Assembly: GCA_028711405.1 (NCBI GenBank) | Contig: JAQTSH010000095.1 | Coordinates: forward strand, 1 to 6,272 | DNA: 6,272 bases | From: Methanoregula sp. | GTDB taxonomy: Archaea > Halobacteriota > Methanomicrobia > Methanomicrobiales > Methanospirillaceae | Direction: 5' to 3' | Shown here: positions 1-6,122 of the stretch, one piece after another | Layout of the letters: each line of letters starts with the position of its first letter | How positions within the stretch are numbered: the first letter of the stretch is position 1 | Notes under the pieces: generated by a model | The model's database searches: none | The model's input: the letters and a program-made list of their open reading frames with translations, nothing else | Told to the model about the DNA's origin: nothing | Program-made: the position numbers and the translations under genes

Positions 1-707
1 AATCCAAAGGTCTCACTTTTTCCTGCGAGCAGCACGAACTGAACGGTATCATTCTCCGGTCTGACAATCCATAATCCCTCTTCCGGGGTAGCGATGACGA
101 GCATATTTCCTGCGGGATCGAGTGCCATGCTATCCACCTCATAAAAACCGGATCCGTTCTTGACGCCCGGCTGGAACCAGATCCAGGTCTCATTCCGGTA
201 CCGGTGGATTCCTGCATGACCCGTGGCAATCCACATCTCGTCATTCCAGCGCTGAAGATCGAGGATGCGCGTCTCTTTTAAAAGTTGCTGATCCCGTATC
301 GTGCGGTAATACCTGCCATTATAGATCTGCAATCCACCGGAATACCCGATCCAGAGATTCCCGTCATGATCATATTCAACTGCGGTCACATAATCATCCA
401 TCAGTCCCAACGAGATGTTATCAAGGTTCAGGTGCCGGGTGCTCCAGCTCCCGTTATAGGTCGAGATGCCAAACGAAGTGGCAATAATTACATCCCCATT
501 GTGCCCGTTGATCAGATCCGTGATCTGGTCTGAATGGATCATGCGCGTCGTGGGAATGAACAGTTTGATCGTATAGGGAACCGGTTCTGTGGTTGTCACA
601 TTCTCGCGGGAAACACTCGAAGAATTATCTGAAAAAGCCATTGCTGGAATAATGGATAGAAGAATAATGACGACGACGATGAGTTCAGAGATTGCTTGAT
701 GTCCCAT
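1..707 (-). CDS. Exported beta-propeller protein, N-terminal part (cut by the left window edge)
   Basis: The reading frame opens at ATG 707 and stays open to the left edge, giving 235 complete codons with no stop; the C-terminus lies outside. Residues 1-24 form a hydrophobic export signal or signal anchor (VVVIILLSII core, then PAMA as a possible cleavage site). After a Ser/Thr-rich linker come four short propeller-type blades: NGDVIIATSFGISTYNG (70-86), DGNLWIGYSGGLQIYNG (115-131), NDEMWIATGHAGIHRYRN (155-172) and AGNMLVIATPEEGLWIV (199-215). This NLWIGT.GGL..Y pattern is typical of the two-component-regulator propeller repeat, which usually forms the extracellular sensor of membrane histidine kinases. 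Whether a kinase, a cyclase or nothing follows cannot be seen. The gene overlaps cheD by 23 nt, so it is probably co-translated with the che genes. The start at 707 has a GGAG site 5 nt upstream; an in-frame ATG at 734 is an alternative. Propeller identity is fairly secure; its role is inferred. Confidence 0.8.
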   Translation of the reverse strand, partial: MGHQAISELIVVVIILLSIIPAMAFSDNSSSVSRENVTTTEPVPYTIKLFIPTTRMIHSDQITDLINGHNGDVIIATSFGISTYNGSWSTRHLNLDNISLGLMDDYVTAVEYDHDGNLWIGYSGGLQIYNGRYYRTIRDQQLLKETRILDLQRWNDEMWIATGHAGIHRYRNETWIWFQPGVKNGSGFYEVDSMALDPAGNMLVIATPEEGLWIVRPENDTVQFVLLAGKSETFG

Positions 708-1176
708 CCGCTCTCCGGACTGTAACCGAACCATCCCTGTCTGGCAGGAATGTTACCGAGCGACCGACCTTGCCCCCAACATCCTCTGCTGCCAGATGGA
801 TATGGTACTCGTTAAGCATCTGCCTGACCTTTTCGGCATTCCGCATGCCAATATTCAGGTTGGTCCCGAAATACTCAAACATACACGCTCCGCCAGTCAT
901 CTTTGCAATGATGGACCGGTTCTTGCAACCGACAGCTACCAGTTCATTCACAAGCAGGGGAACCGCCGTATCTGCATATTTCCCCGGGCGATCCGTGCGA
1001 TTGGCGCTTTCAGGCAGCATGATATGCACCATCGCCCCAACCTTATGAATCGGATCATACAGGGTAAGCCCTATGCAGGATCCCAGACCGATGGTCATCA
1101 TCGGGAACGAACCGACCCGGTATTCACCAATACCGATCATCACCGGATGTTCGCTTGGGAGTTGTGAATCTGGCAT
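685..1176 (-). CDS. cheD: CheD, chemoreceptor glutamine deamidase
   Basis: CheD hydrolyses specific glutamines on methyl-accepting receptors to glutamate, creating methylation sites, and in CheC/CheD systems it also binds CheC. The 163-residue length is normal. The active site is complete: Cys34 in GLGSCIG and His51 in AMVHIMLP, with Thr28 six residues before the Cys. The Thr-6-Cys-17-His spacing equals that of the characterised Thermotoga enzyme. Family-typical segments follow: MTGGACMF near 93-100 and AEDVGGKVGRSV near 130-141. The start at 1176 has an AAGGGA site about 5 nt upstream and places the active Cys only a few residues later than in relatives, so it is accepted. It follows cheC after 17 nt and its last codons overlap the propeller gene. 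Cytoplasmic. Identification is secure from the motifs. Confidence 0.97.
   Translation of the reverse strand: MPDSQLPSEHPVMIGIGEYRVGSFPMMTIGLGSCIGLTLYDPIHKVGAMVHIMLPESANRTDRPGKYADTAVPLLVNELVAVGCKNRSIIAKMTGGACMFEYFGTNLNIGMRNAEKVRQMLNEYHIHLAAEDVGGKVGRSVTFLPDRDGSVTVRRADGTSSNL
711..716 (-). promoter_or_regulatory. Ribosome binding site of the propeller gene
   Basis: On the minus strand GGAGAG lies inside the cheD coding sequence, with the GGAG core 5 nt before ATG 707. It is the main reason for choosing 707 over the in-frame ATG at 734, which has only an AGGG directly abutting the start codon, too close to act as a binding site. Confidence 0.6.
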
Positions 1177-1193
1177 AGATGTCCCTTTTACGG

Positions 1194-1805
1194 CTAATTG
1201 CCGTTCATGATATTTTCAAGTTTCTTAACGATCTTTTGTAACGTGTTCGTCTCGGGCATCAGGATGATGTCACTATCGATCTTATGCTCTTCGCAGACAA
1301 GTTCTGTCGAGAAGAGTAACACTTCATTCGTCTCACCATTCATGACCGCGATGAGGGATTGCATGGCGGCATGTGCCATGTCGATGGTGAGCGCGGGCGG
1401 AGACGGGAGCATCACAAAACCGAGCAGTTCTGCTGTCGCATCCAGGAACGCAGAGACCATGATATTGCCCACTTCCAAAAGTGCGCTCTCATCCATCTCG
1501 TTTAACGGGCGGTTCATCTCGGTCTGACCGAGCATCGTGTTGGTTAGGCGGATGGCAGATTCGCGGGTGATGTAGAACAGGATATAGCCGCCATGGGGGA
1601 TCTCCCCCTGGAGCTCAAACGCCACCATCGCTGCCGACTCTTCACCCATATATTCCCCAAGTCGCGCAAGATCCACCACTCTAACATCAGGGACCCGCAT
1701 CTCAATGGTGCTGCCCAGCATCTGGGAGAGCGTGGTCGCTGCATGCGCCGCCCCGATATTCCCGAGTTCCTGAATTGCATCTGCCTGAACTGTCGATAAT
1801 TCCAT
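1194..1805 (-). CDS. cheC: CheC, CheY-P phosphatase
   Basis: CheC of the CheC/CheX/FliY family dephosphorylates CheY-P and so resets the motor signal; CheD binding modulates it. The protein has 203 residues, the usual size, and contains both halves of the pseudo-twofold fold. Each half carries the (D/S)-x3-E-x2-N-x22-P signature: Asp9-Glu13-Asn16-Pro39 in the first and Ser107-Glu111-Asn114-Pro137 in the second. Both potential phosphatase centres are therefore intact, unlike CheC paralogues that keep only one. The ATG at 1805 is preceded by GGAG with 6-nt spacing, and the site overlaps the TAG stop of cheA, so the two are likely translated in tandem. cheD follows directly, in line with the known CheC-CheD partnership. 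Confidence 0.97.
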   Translation of the reverse strand: MELSTVQADAIQELGNIGAAHAATTLSQMLGSTIEMRVPDVRVVDLARLGEYMGEESAAMVAFELQGEIPHGGYILFYITRESAIRLTNTMLGQTEMNRPLNEMDESALLEVGNIMVSAFLDATAELLGFVMLPSPPALTIDMAHAAMQSLIAVMNGETNEVLLFSTELVCEEHKIDSDIILMPETNTLQKIVKKLENIMNGN

Positions 1806-1811
1806 GTCTGT

Positions 1812-1817
1812 CTCCTA
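1812..1817 (-). promoter_or_regulatory. TAGGAG: cheA stop merged with the cheC ribosome binding site
   Basis: The minus strand reads TAGGAG. TAG (1817-1815) ends cheA, and GGAG (1815-1812) is a good Shine-Dalgarno core 6 nt before ATG 1805. Stop and binding site share a base, an arrangement that favours re-initiation by ribosomes finishing cheA. Confidence 0.65.
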
Positions 1818-3779
1818 CACCAACGTATTCACATCAAGCACCGGAACCACAGTCCCATCGCCAAGGATGGTCACACCGCTTACGCCCCGGGTATTCCCGA
1901 TAAAACTGGATAATGGCTTCACAACCACTTCCTGCTTGCCTTCAACGATATCCACCGGAATGCAACACTTTCGTTTCTGGTACTGCACAACGATGAGGAT
2001 CTCACAATGCTCTGATTCCCCGACCAGCTCGGTTAACCAGAGGATCTGGATCACTTCGTTTCTTAAGAGGATCGCTTCGCCTTTGCCGATCCTGTGGGTT
2101 GCATTCCTCTGGAAGTTGGCAACCTCAACAATACTGCTGATGGGAATGCCGAGACGTTTCCCGTTGATCTTTACGATCATCACGTCAACAATCGCCATCG
2201 TGGGCGGGAGCAGGAGCTCGAACCGGCTCCCCTGTCCCTGTGTGGTCTCCACCCGGATCGTTCCTTTCAGCGCTTCGATCGCTTTTTTCACCACATCGAG
2301 CCCGACACCCCTTCCACTGATGTCAGAGATTTTATCCGCTGTGGAGAACCCGGGCTGGAACAGGAGATCGATTGCCTGATCGGTCGTGAAGGTTTCGGCT
2401 GCTTCCGGGGTGATGAGTCCTTTTTCGATCGCTTTTGCCTTAACACGGTTCACATTGATACCGGCGCCGTCATCCGAGAGCTGGATAATCACGTTGTCAC
2501 GATCGCGGTATGCCGAGATCTTGACGAACCCTTTCTGTGGCTTTCCGGCTCTCTTCCGTTCTTCGGGCGACTCGATCCCATGATTTACGGCATTCCTGAT
2601 CAGGTGCAGGAGCGGATCATTGAGCCCGTCCATCACGCTGCGATCCAGCTCGGTCTCACCACCTTCCATGACAAATTCCACTTCTTTATTATCATACTGG
2701 GCGACATCCCGGACCACACGCGGCAGACGGTTGAAGATATGATTGAGCGGGATCATCCGGATGATCATCATCTGGTTCTGGAGCTCGGAGACGGAACGGT
2801 CCACCATGGCGATGGCTTCATCCATCTCTTTGATCCGGTGCTGGTCAGCGATCTGTTTGAGCCTGCCACGGTTGATGACCAGATCCTCAACAAGGTTCAT
2901 GATGTGGTCGAGCTGGTGGATATCCACCCTGAGATTTTTTATCTCGCGGGTTTTATCGGCAGTGGCGGTTTGTTTCTTCTCTGCCTCGACCGTTTTTGGG
3001 GCATCCACAGATTCTTCGGGAACCGGCTCTTCCTCTTGTGCGGCAGATTTGATCTCTATTGTGGCAATCTCCGAGCCGGATGCAGCGGTTCGTAACGCTT
3101 CCTCTCCGGCATCACTCGCGATGCTGAGCCGTAGTTGCCCGTCAAACTTCCCCTCATCGATCGCTTCACGGGACGGGTGAACCGACAGGATTGTGCCAAG
3201 GGAATCGAGGTTTTCAAGAACCAGCATGGCGCGGACATCTTTCATCTGGCAATCCGCTGCGACCGTGATCCGCATGTCATACTGTGGGCGGCTCTCTTCT
3301 CCATTTTGCGCCCCCGTTTTTTCCGGGGAGTCATCATTCGACTGAACTACGGGTGAATCTTCCATTCCGTTCGTCCCATCCTGCGACGGATTACTCTGGT
3401 CGGTGAACCATTGTTTCAATGCGGTGACCTGTTCGCCAGTTTGTATCTGCGAGGAATCCCCCCCGGATTCAATATCATCCAGCATCTGCTCGATCAGATC
3501 TGAACAGGCAAGGAGCAGGTTGATTAGGTCAGAAGAGATCTCTGCCGACCCGTTACGGATCAGCGAGAAGACATCCTCCATCGTGTGACAGAGGTGTTCC
3601 ATGGTGGAGAAACCCATAGAGGCGGATGCCCCTTTGAGCGTATGGAGTGAGCGGAAGATCTCATCGATGGTATTTTCGTACGTGCCTTCTTCGAGCAGTA
3701 AAAGATTCCGGACCAGGTTCTCATGGTTCTCCCGCGACTCTGCCACAAACAGCCCGCGGTATGCTTCAAATTCAGACAC
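1815..3779 (-). CDS. cheA: CheA, chemotaxis histidine kinase
   Basis: CheA autophosphorylates in response to receptors and passes phosphate to CheY and CheB. At 654 residues it has all five domains. P1 (about 1-105) carries the phospho-accepting His46 in LHTLKGAS. A variable acidic linker (105-165) precedes a P2-like response-regulator docking domain (about 166-245). A second charged linker is followed by P3 dimerisation helices (280-345), the P4 ATPase (about 346-525) and a P5 CheW-like domain (about 526-654). P4 has the N box HLIRNAVNHGIE (Asn396), G1 DDGAGI (436-441), F box FQPGFST (474-480) and G2 GRGVGLDVV (489-497). The start is GTG at 3779, supported by GGAGGG upstream and an 8-nt overlap with cheB. 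It acts in the cytoplasm at receptor arrays with CheW, which is not encoded here. Nothing in it looks degraded. Confidence 0.98.
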   Translation of the reverse strand: MSEFEAYRGLFVAESRENHENLVRNLLLLEEGTYENTIDEIFRSLHTLKGASASMGFSTMEHLCHTMEDVFSLIRNGSAEISSDLINLLLACSDLIEQMLDDIESGGDSSQIQTGEQVTALKQWFTDQSNPSQDGTNGMEDSPVVQSNDDSPEKTGAQNGEESRPQYDMRITVAADCQMKDVRAMLVLENLDSLGTILSVHPSREAIDEGKFDGQLRLSIASDAGEEALRTAASGSEIATIEIKSAAQEEEPVPEESVDAPKTVEAEKKQTATADKTREIKNLRVDIHQLDHIMNLVEDLVINRGRLKQIADQHRIKEMDEAIAMVDRSVSELQNQMMIIRMIPLNHIFNRLPRVVRDVAQYDNKEVEFVMEGGETELDRSVMDGLNDPLLHLIRNAVNHGIESPEERKRAGKPQKGFVKISAYRDRDNVIIQLSDDGAGINVNRVKAKAIEKGLITPEAAETFTTDQAIDLLFQPGFSTADKISDISGRGVGLDVVKKAIEALKGTIRVETTQGQGSRFELLLPPTMAIVDVMIVKINGKRLGIPISSIVEVANFQRNATHRIGKGEAILLRNEVIQILWLTELVGESEHCEILIVVQYQKRKCCIPVDIVEGKQEVVVKPLSSFIGNTRGVSGVTILGDGTVVPVLDVNTLV

Positions 3780-4812
3780 TGTTTCCCTCCATCATGAGTA
3801 CTGCACGTTCAATCTCCTTTGCCAGATTTTTCAACGGGATCACCTGGTCGACCGCATTATTCCGGAGTGCCGACCTGACCATTCCATACACAAGGCAGTC
3901 CTTCTCATCGCAGACCAGGCTCACGCCCCCGGCTTCTTTGACTGCATGGGCACCTTCACCGGCATCATTTCCCATGCCGCTTAATATCACGGAGACGACA
4001 TTTTTGCCATAGACATGGGCGGCAGATTCAAAGGTCTTGTCGACCGCCGGTCTGACCCCGTGAACCGGCGGGGCGGTCGTGTGGATAATGCGCCCTGTTG
4101 TTCTGCGGTTCTCTCCCATCATACCGGAGACAACCGTGTGGACACCGGCTTTTGACAGGAGGATTTTTCCGGTCTCGAGTATATCGCCGTTCTGGGTCTC
4201 TTTGACCGGCATATTCGCGATGCGGTTGAACCGTTCCGCGAGTGGTGCGGTGAAACCGACTGGCATATGCTGCGTGATGATGACACCTGCGGGAAGATTG
4301 GAAGGCAGCATAGAGAGGAGGGTGTCGACCTGTTGGGGTCCACCAGCTGAGGAACCGATGAGAACCACTCGTTCTGCGGCACCGGTATGTGTGGGGGCTT
4401 TTCGGGATGTGGCTGACGTTGAGAGGGTGATGAGGTGTTTGACCTTTGCGACCAATTCGTTCCCGATCTCTCTCACATGGGGAAGATCCTTGGGTTTTAA
4501 CATGAAATCGTCAGCCCCGAGACGGATCGCTTCATAGGTCATATCAGCATCCTTTGAAGTTAATGAACTGAGCATTAAAATTTTCGGACGTCGCTCTGCC
4601 GTCTGCAACTCTTTTAAGACGCCAAGACCGTTCAACTTCGGCATCTCAATATCGAGAGTGATCAGATCGGGACGGAGCGACTTGATCTTCTGGAGTGCAT
4701 CGAGACCATCGGATGCGGTGCCGACAACCTCGATAGAGGCATCTTTTCCGAGCATATCCCGTATGACCGTGCGCATGAACACGGAATCATCAACAATGAG
4801 CACTTTTATCAT
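3772..4812 (-). CDS. cheB: CheB, receptor methylesterase/deamidase response regulator
   Basis: CheB removes methyl groups from receptor glutamates and can deamidate glutamines; phosphorylation by CheA activates it. The protein has 346 residues, the normal length. Its N-terminal receiver (1-~120) has the acidic pair Asp8/Asp9, phospho-acceptor Asp54 in LDIEMP, Ser82/Ser83 in MLSSLT and Lys106 in MLKP. A linker (about 128-146) leads to the esterase domain, whose triad is visible as Ser155 in GSSAGGP, His182 in TQHMP and Asp283 in GMGNDAGEG. A small difference is VYGMV at 308-312, where proline is common in place of Val312. ATG 4812 lies 4 nt after the cheY stop and lacks a good Shine-Dalgarno, so initiation probably depends on coupling to cheY. 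It overlaps cheA by 8 nt. Confidence 0.98.
   Translation of the reverse strand: MIKVLIVDDSVFMRTVIRDMLGKDASIEVVGTASDGLDALQKIKSLRPDLITLDIEMPKLNGLGVLKELQTAERRPKILMLSSLTSKDADMTYEAIRLGADDFMLKPKDLPHVREIGNELVAKVKHLITLSTSATSRKAPTHTGAAERVVLIGSSAGGPQQVDTLLSMLPSNLPAGVIITQHMPVGFTAPLAERFNRIANMPVKETQNGDILETGKILLSKAGVHTVVSGMMGENRRTTGRIIHTTAPPVHGVRPAVDKTFESAAHVYGKNVVSVILSGMGNDAGEGAHAVKEAGGVSLVCDEKDCLVYGMVRSALRNNAVDQVIPLKNLAKEIERAVLMMEGNSV
3785..3790 (-). promoter_or_regulatory. Strong ribosome binding site supporting the GTG start of cheA
   Basis: GGAGGG on the minus strand, within the last codons of cheB, lies about 5-6 nt before GTG 3779. It is the strongest Shine-Dalgarno match in the window. It fixes the non-ATG start of cheA and implies translational coupling to cheB. 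Confidence 0.7.
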
Positions 4813-4816
4813 ATCA

Positions 4817-5179
4817 TCAGGCAGACAGGACGTTTTTTATCTCTTCAAGCACTTTCGGAGCCTGAAATGGTTTTATTATGTAGCCTTTTGCACCACTCTT
4901 GATGGCGAGTTTTACCATCTGCTCCTGACCCACGGCGGTGCACATGACGATCTTTGCTGCCGGATCAAACGCTTTTATCATTTTTAAAGCTTCAATTCCG
5001 TTTTGTTTTGGCATCACAATATCCATGGTGACGAGATCGGGTTTCAGTTCCTTGTATTTTGCAACACCATCCTCGCCATCGACAGCTTCACCAACAACGG
5101 TATGCCCCCCGTTAAACAGAACGTTTTTTAATAACGTTCGCATGAAAAGTGTGTCATCTACGATCAGAATCTTTCCCAT
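4817..5179 (-). CDS. cheY: CheY, single-domain chemotaxis response regulator
   Basis: CheY is the diffusible phospho-signal from CheA to the motor; in archaea it acts on the archaellum through CheF. The 120-residue protein is one receiver domain with every key residue: Asp8/Asp9, phospho-acceptor Asp53 in TMDIVMP, Thr81 in CTAVGQ, Tyr100 and Lys103 in IIKPF. No output domain follows, which together with the chemotaxis neighbours separates it from generic regulators. Its N-terminus (ILIVDDTLFMRTLL) closely resembles that of the adjacent CheB receiver. ATG 5179 is the first plausible start; no clear GGAG precedes it. The 66-nt spacer upstream is one of two places in the window where a promoter could fit. 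cheB follows after 4 nt. Confidence 0.95.
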   Translation of the reverse strand: MGKILIVDDTLFMRTLLKNVLFNGGHTVVGEAVDGEDGVAKYKELKPDLVTMDIVMPKQNGIEALKMIKAFDPAAKIVMCTAVGQEQMVKLAIKSGAKGYIIKPFQAPKVLEEIKNVLSA

Positions 5180-5245
5180 TGACGATCATTTAAAAGATAG
5201 TAGATGATCCCTTAAAGACGTATGGGATTATTATAGGGGAACATG
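5180..5245 (-). promoter_or_regulatory. cheF-cheY spacer with possible promoter or operator
   Basis: This AT-rich 66-nt spacer, read on the minus strand, holds TATAATAA (about 5237-5230), a possible archaeal TATA element that would place a transcript start near 5207. The 10-mer ATAATCCCAT (5231-5222) overlaps it and recurs upstream of cheF. A second AT-rich element, TTTTAAAT, lies 9-16 nt before ATG 5179, too close to serve as a TATA box for this start. A 5-bp inverted repeat (ATCCC 5207-5211, GGGAT 5224-5228) is also present. There is no convincing terminator for cheF. An internal promoter is plausible but unproven. Confidence 0.3.
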
Positions 5246-6055
5246 TTAGTTTGTTTGTGATTTTGTCGCGTCCGTGATAAAGCGAACCCCTTTTGAATTG
5301 AGTTGGATCTCCCGTCGGATGGTGACCACTTCGGCAAGATTCAGGTTGATCATTTTGTCGTAGATGGCATCCAGTTGTTTATGCGGAATATTGAGCATGT
5401 TCTCGATCGCATGCGAGTCCATACCGGAATACACAAGCATGGCAACCTGCTGGTCGATGCTATCGAGTTCGGTCCCTTTCATGTCGATGCCTTTTGTGGT
5501 CTCCTTTAAAAAATTGTAGAGTACCTGGAGAGTAGACAGCGGACAGAGAACAAAACTTGAGGATACCTCTCCTGCATCAAGGTGATCGATCTTTATGACA
5601 TCCGTGGGTTTTCCCTGGACATCCCGCTTGATGAGTTCGATGGCAGCGACATCCTTCACCGGGACACATACCTGTTTTGCTTCTGATGCGAACCAGATCC
5701 CGGACTGGACGACGACCACGCTCCCCTTTTCCCACTGGGCATCCTTGACCATCACCCCTCCACGGATTGCCGGTGAGATAAAATATGCCATCAGGCGATA
5801 GGCGTTGCAGGAACCGAGGATGAGTTTTTTTAATATCTGCAGGACTTTTTCGACTGACAGGATCTTGAATATTTGTTCGGTATCGGATTTCACGGATATG
5901 ATGAGGACATTTTTCTTCTCTGCCACATCAGAGATCGTTTTATAGATGATCTCTTTATTGACGGGAGCCGGAAATACCATCCTGTCTTCGCCAACGCCCA
6001 GTTTTACAACAATCCATTCTTTATTGTGTTCAATTTTTACAGGAACTTCCTTCAT
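5246..6055 (-). CDS. cheF: CheF, archaeal chemotaxis protein linking CheY to the archaellum (DUF439 family)
   Basis: CheF is an archaea-specific adaptor; in Halobacterium its members bind CheY, CheD and CheC-type proteins and the archaellum switch proteins FlaC/E (ArlC/E). Here 269 residues run from ATG 6055 to TAA. No enzymatic motif or membrane segment is visible. The N-terminal 190 residues are beta-rich, with the segment SPAIRGGVMV (94-103) and VVVVQSGIWF (113-122), followed by VCVPVKDVAAIELIKRD (129-145), which I associate with this family. Residues about 198-262 look like a winged helix-turn-helix: DQQVAMLVYSG, then IENMLNIPHKQLDAIYDKM and a strand pair ending in NSKGVRFI. A GAGTGAGA sequence sits about 6 nt before the start. 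It is followed by cheY after 66 nt, as expected for a CheY partner. The family call rests on overall resemblance and context rather than on a catalytic signature, hence the lower confidence. Confidence 0.82.
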   Translation of the reverse strand: MKEVPVKIEHNKEWIVVKLGVGEDRMVFPAPVNKEIIYKTISDVAEKKNVLIISVKSDTEQIFKILSVEKVLQILKKLILGSCNAYRLMAYFISPAIRGGVMVKDAQWEKGSVVVVQSGIWFASEAKQVCVPVKDVAAIELIKRDVQGKPTDVIKIDHLDAGEVSSSFVLCPLSTLQVLYNFLKETTKGIDMKGTELDSIDQQVAMLVYSGMDSHAIENMLNIPHKQLDAIYDKMINLNLAEVVTIRREIQLNSKGVRFITDATKSQTN

Positions 6056-6122
6056 TGTGTCTCACTCTGTCTTGACTACACACCCGGCGTGCATGGGATT
6101 ATCATGGGATCGTTACACGGCA
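6056..6122 (-). promoter_or_regulatory. Spacer upstream of cheF with tandem repeat and shared motif
   Basis: This 67-nt non-coding spacer separates the partial upstream gene from cheF. It contains a tandem direct repeat, CATGGGAT on the plus strand at 6092-6099 and 6103-6110 with an 11-bp period, and the 10-mer ATAATCCCAT (minus strand, 6102-6093) that is also found upstream of cheY. No good TATA box of the TTTATATA type is visible, and there is no T-run that would end the upstream transcript. It may be a promoter/operator, or merely a linker inside one operon. Confidence 0.3.
6092..6110. repeat. Two tandem CATGGGAT repeats, 11-bp period
   Basis: CATGGGAT occurs at 6092-6099 and again at 6103-6110, separated by TAT. 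The period of about one helical turn would put both copies on the same face of the DNA, as for cooperative binding of a regulator. The repeat lies 37-55 nt upstream of cheF. The sequence repeat is certain; any binding function is inference. Confidence 0.5.

Noticed and set aside
285..533. An 82-codon plus-strand frame at the left end
   Set aside because: It is opposite the propeller gene, whose minus-strand frame has a signal peptide and repeated blade motifs; the plus frame shows nothing recognisable.
692..1167. Two plus-strand frames opposite cheD (692-1048 and 796-1167)
   Set aside because: Both are shadows of cheD, whose catalytic Cys and His and normal length leave no doubt about the coding strand.
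1804..2379. A 191-codon plus-strand frame opposite the end of cheA
   Set aside because: It is antisense to CheW-like and ATPase-domain codons of cheA, is Ser/Thr-rich with no motif, and has no ribosome site of note.
2094..3095. A 333-codon open frame on the plus strand opposite cheA
   Set aside because: It lies wholly antisense to the securely identified cheA, its translation is His/Asp/Phe-rich with no recognisable domain, and it is explained by the codon use of cheA read backwards.
4810..4817. ATG at 4817 overlapping the cheY stop as an alternative cheB start
   Set aside because: It is out of frame with cheB and meets a stop after two codons; ATG 4812 is the correct start.
5207..5228. Inverted repeat ATCCC/GGGAT in the cheF-cheY spacer as a terminator
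   Set aside because: The stem is only 5 bp with a 12-nt loop and no T-run follows on the minus strand, so it is not a credible terminator; it is noted only within the spacer entry.
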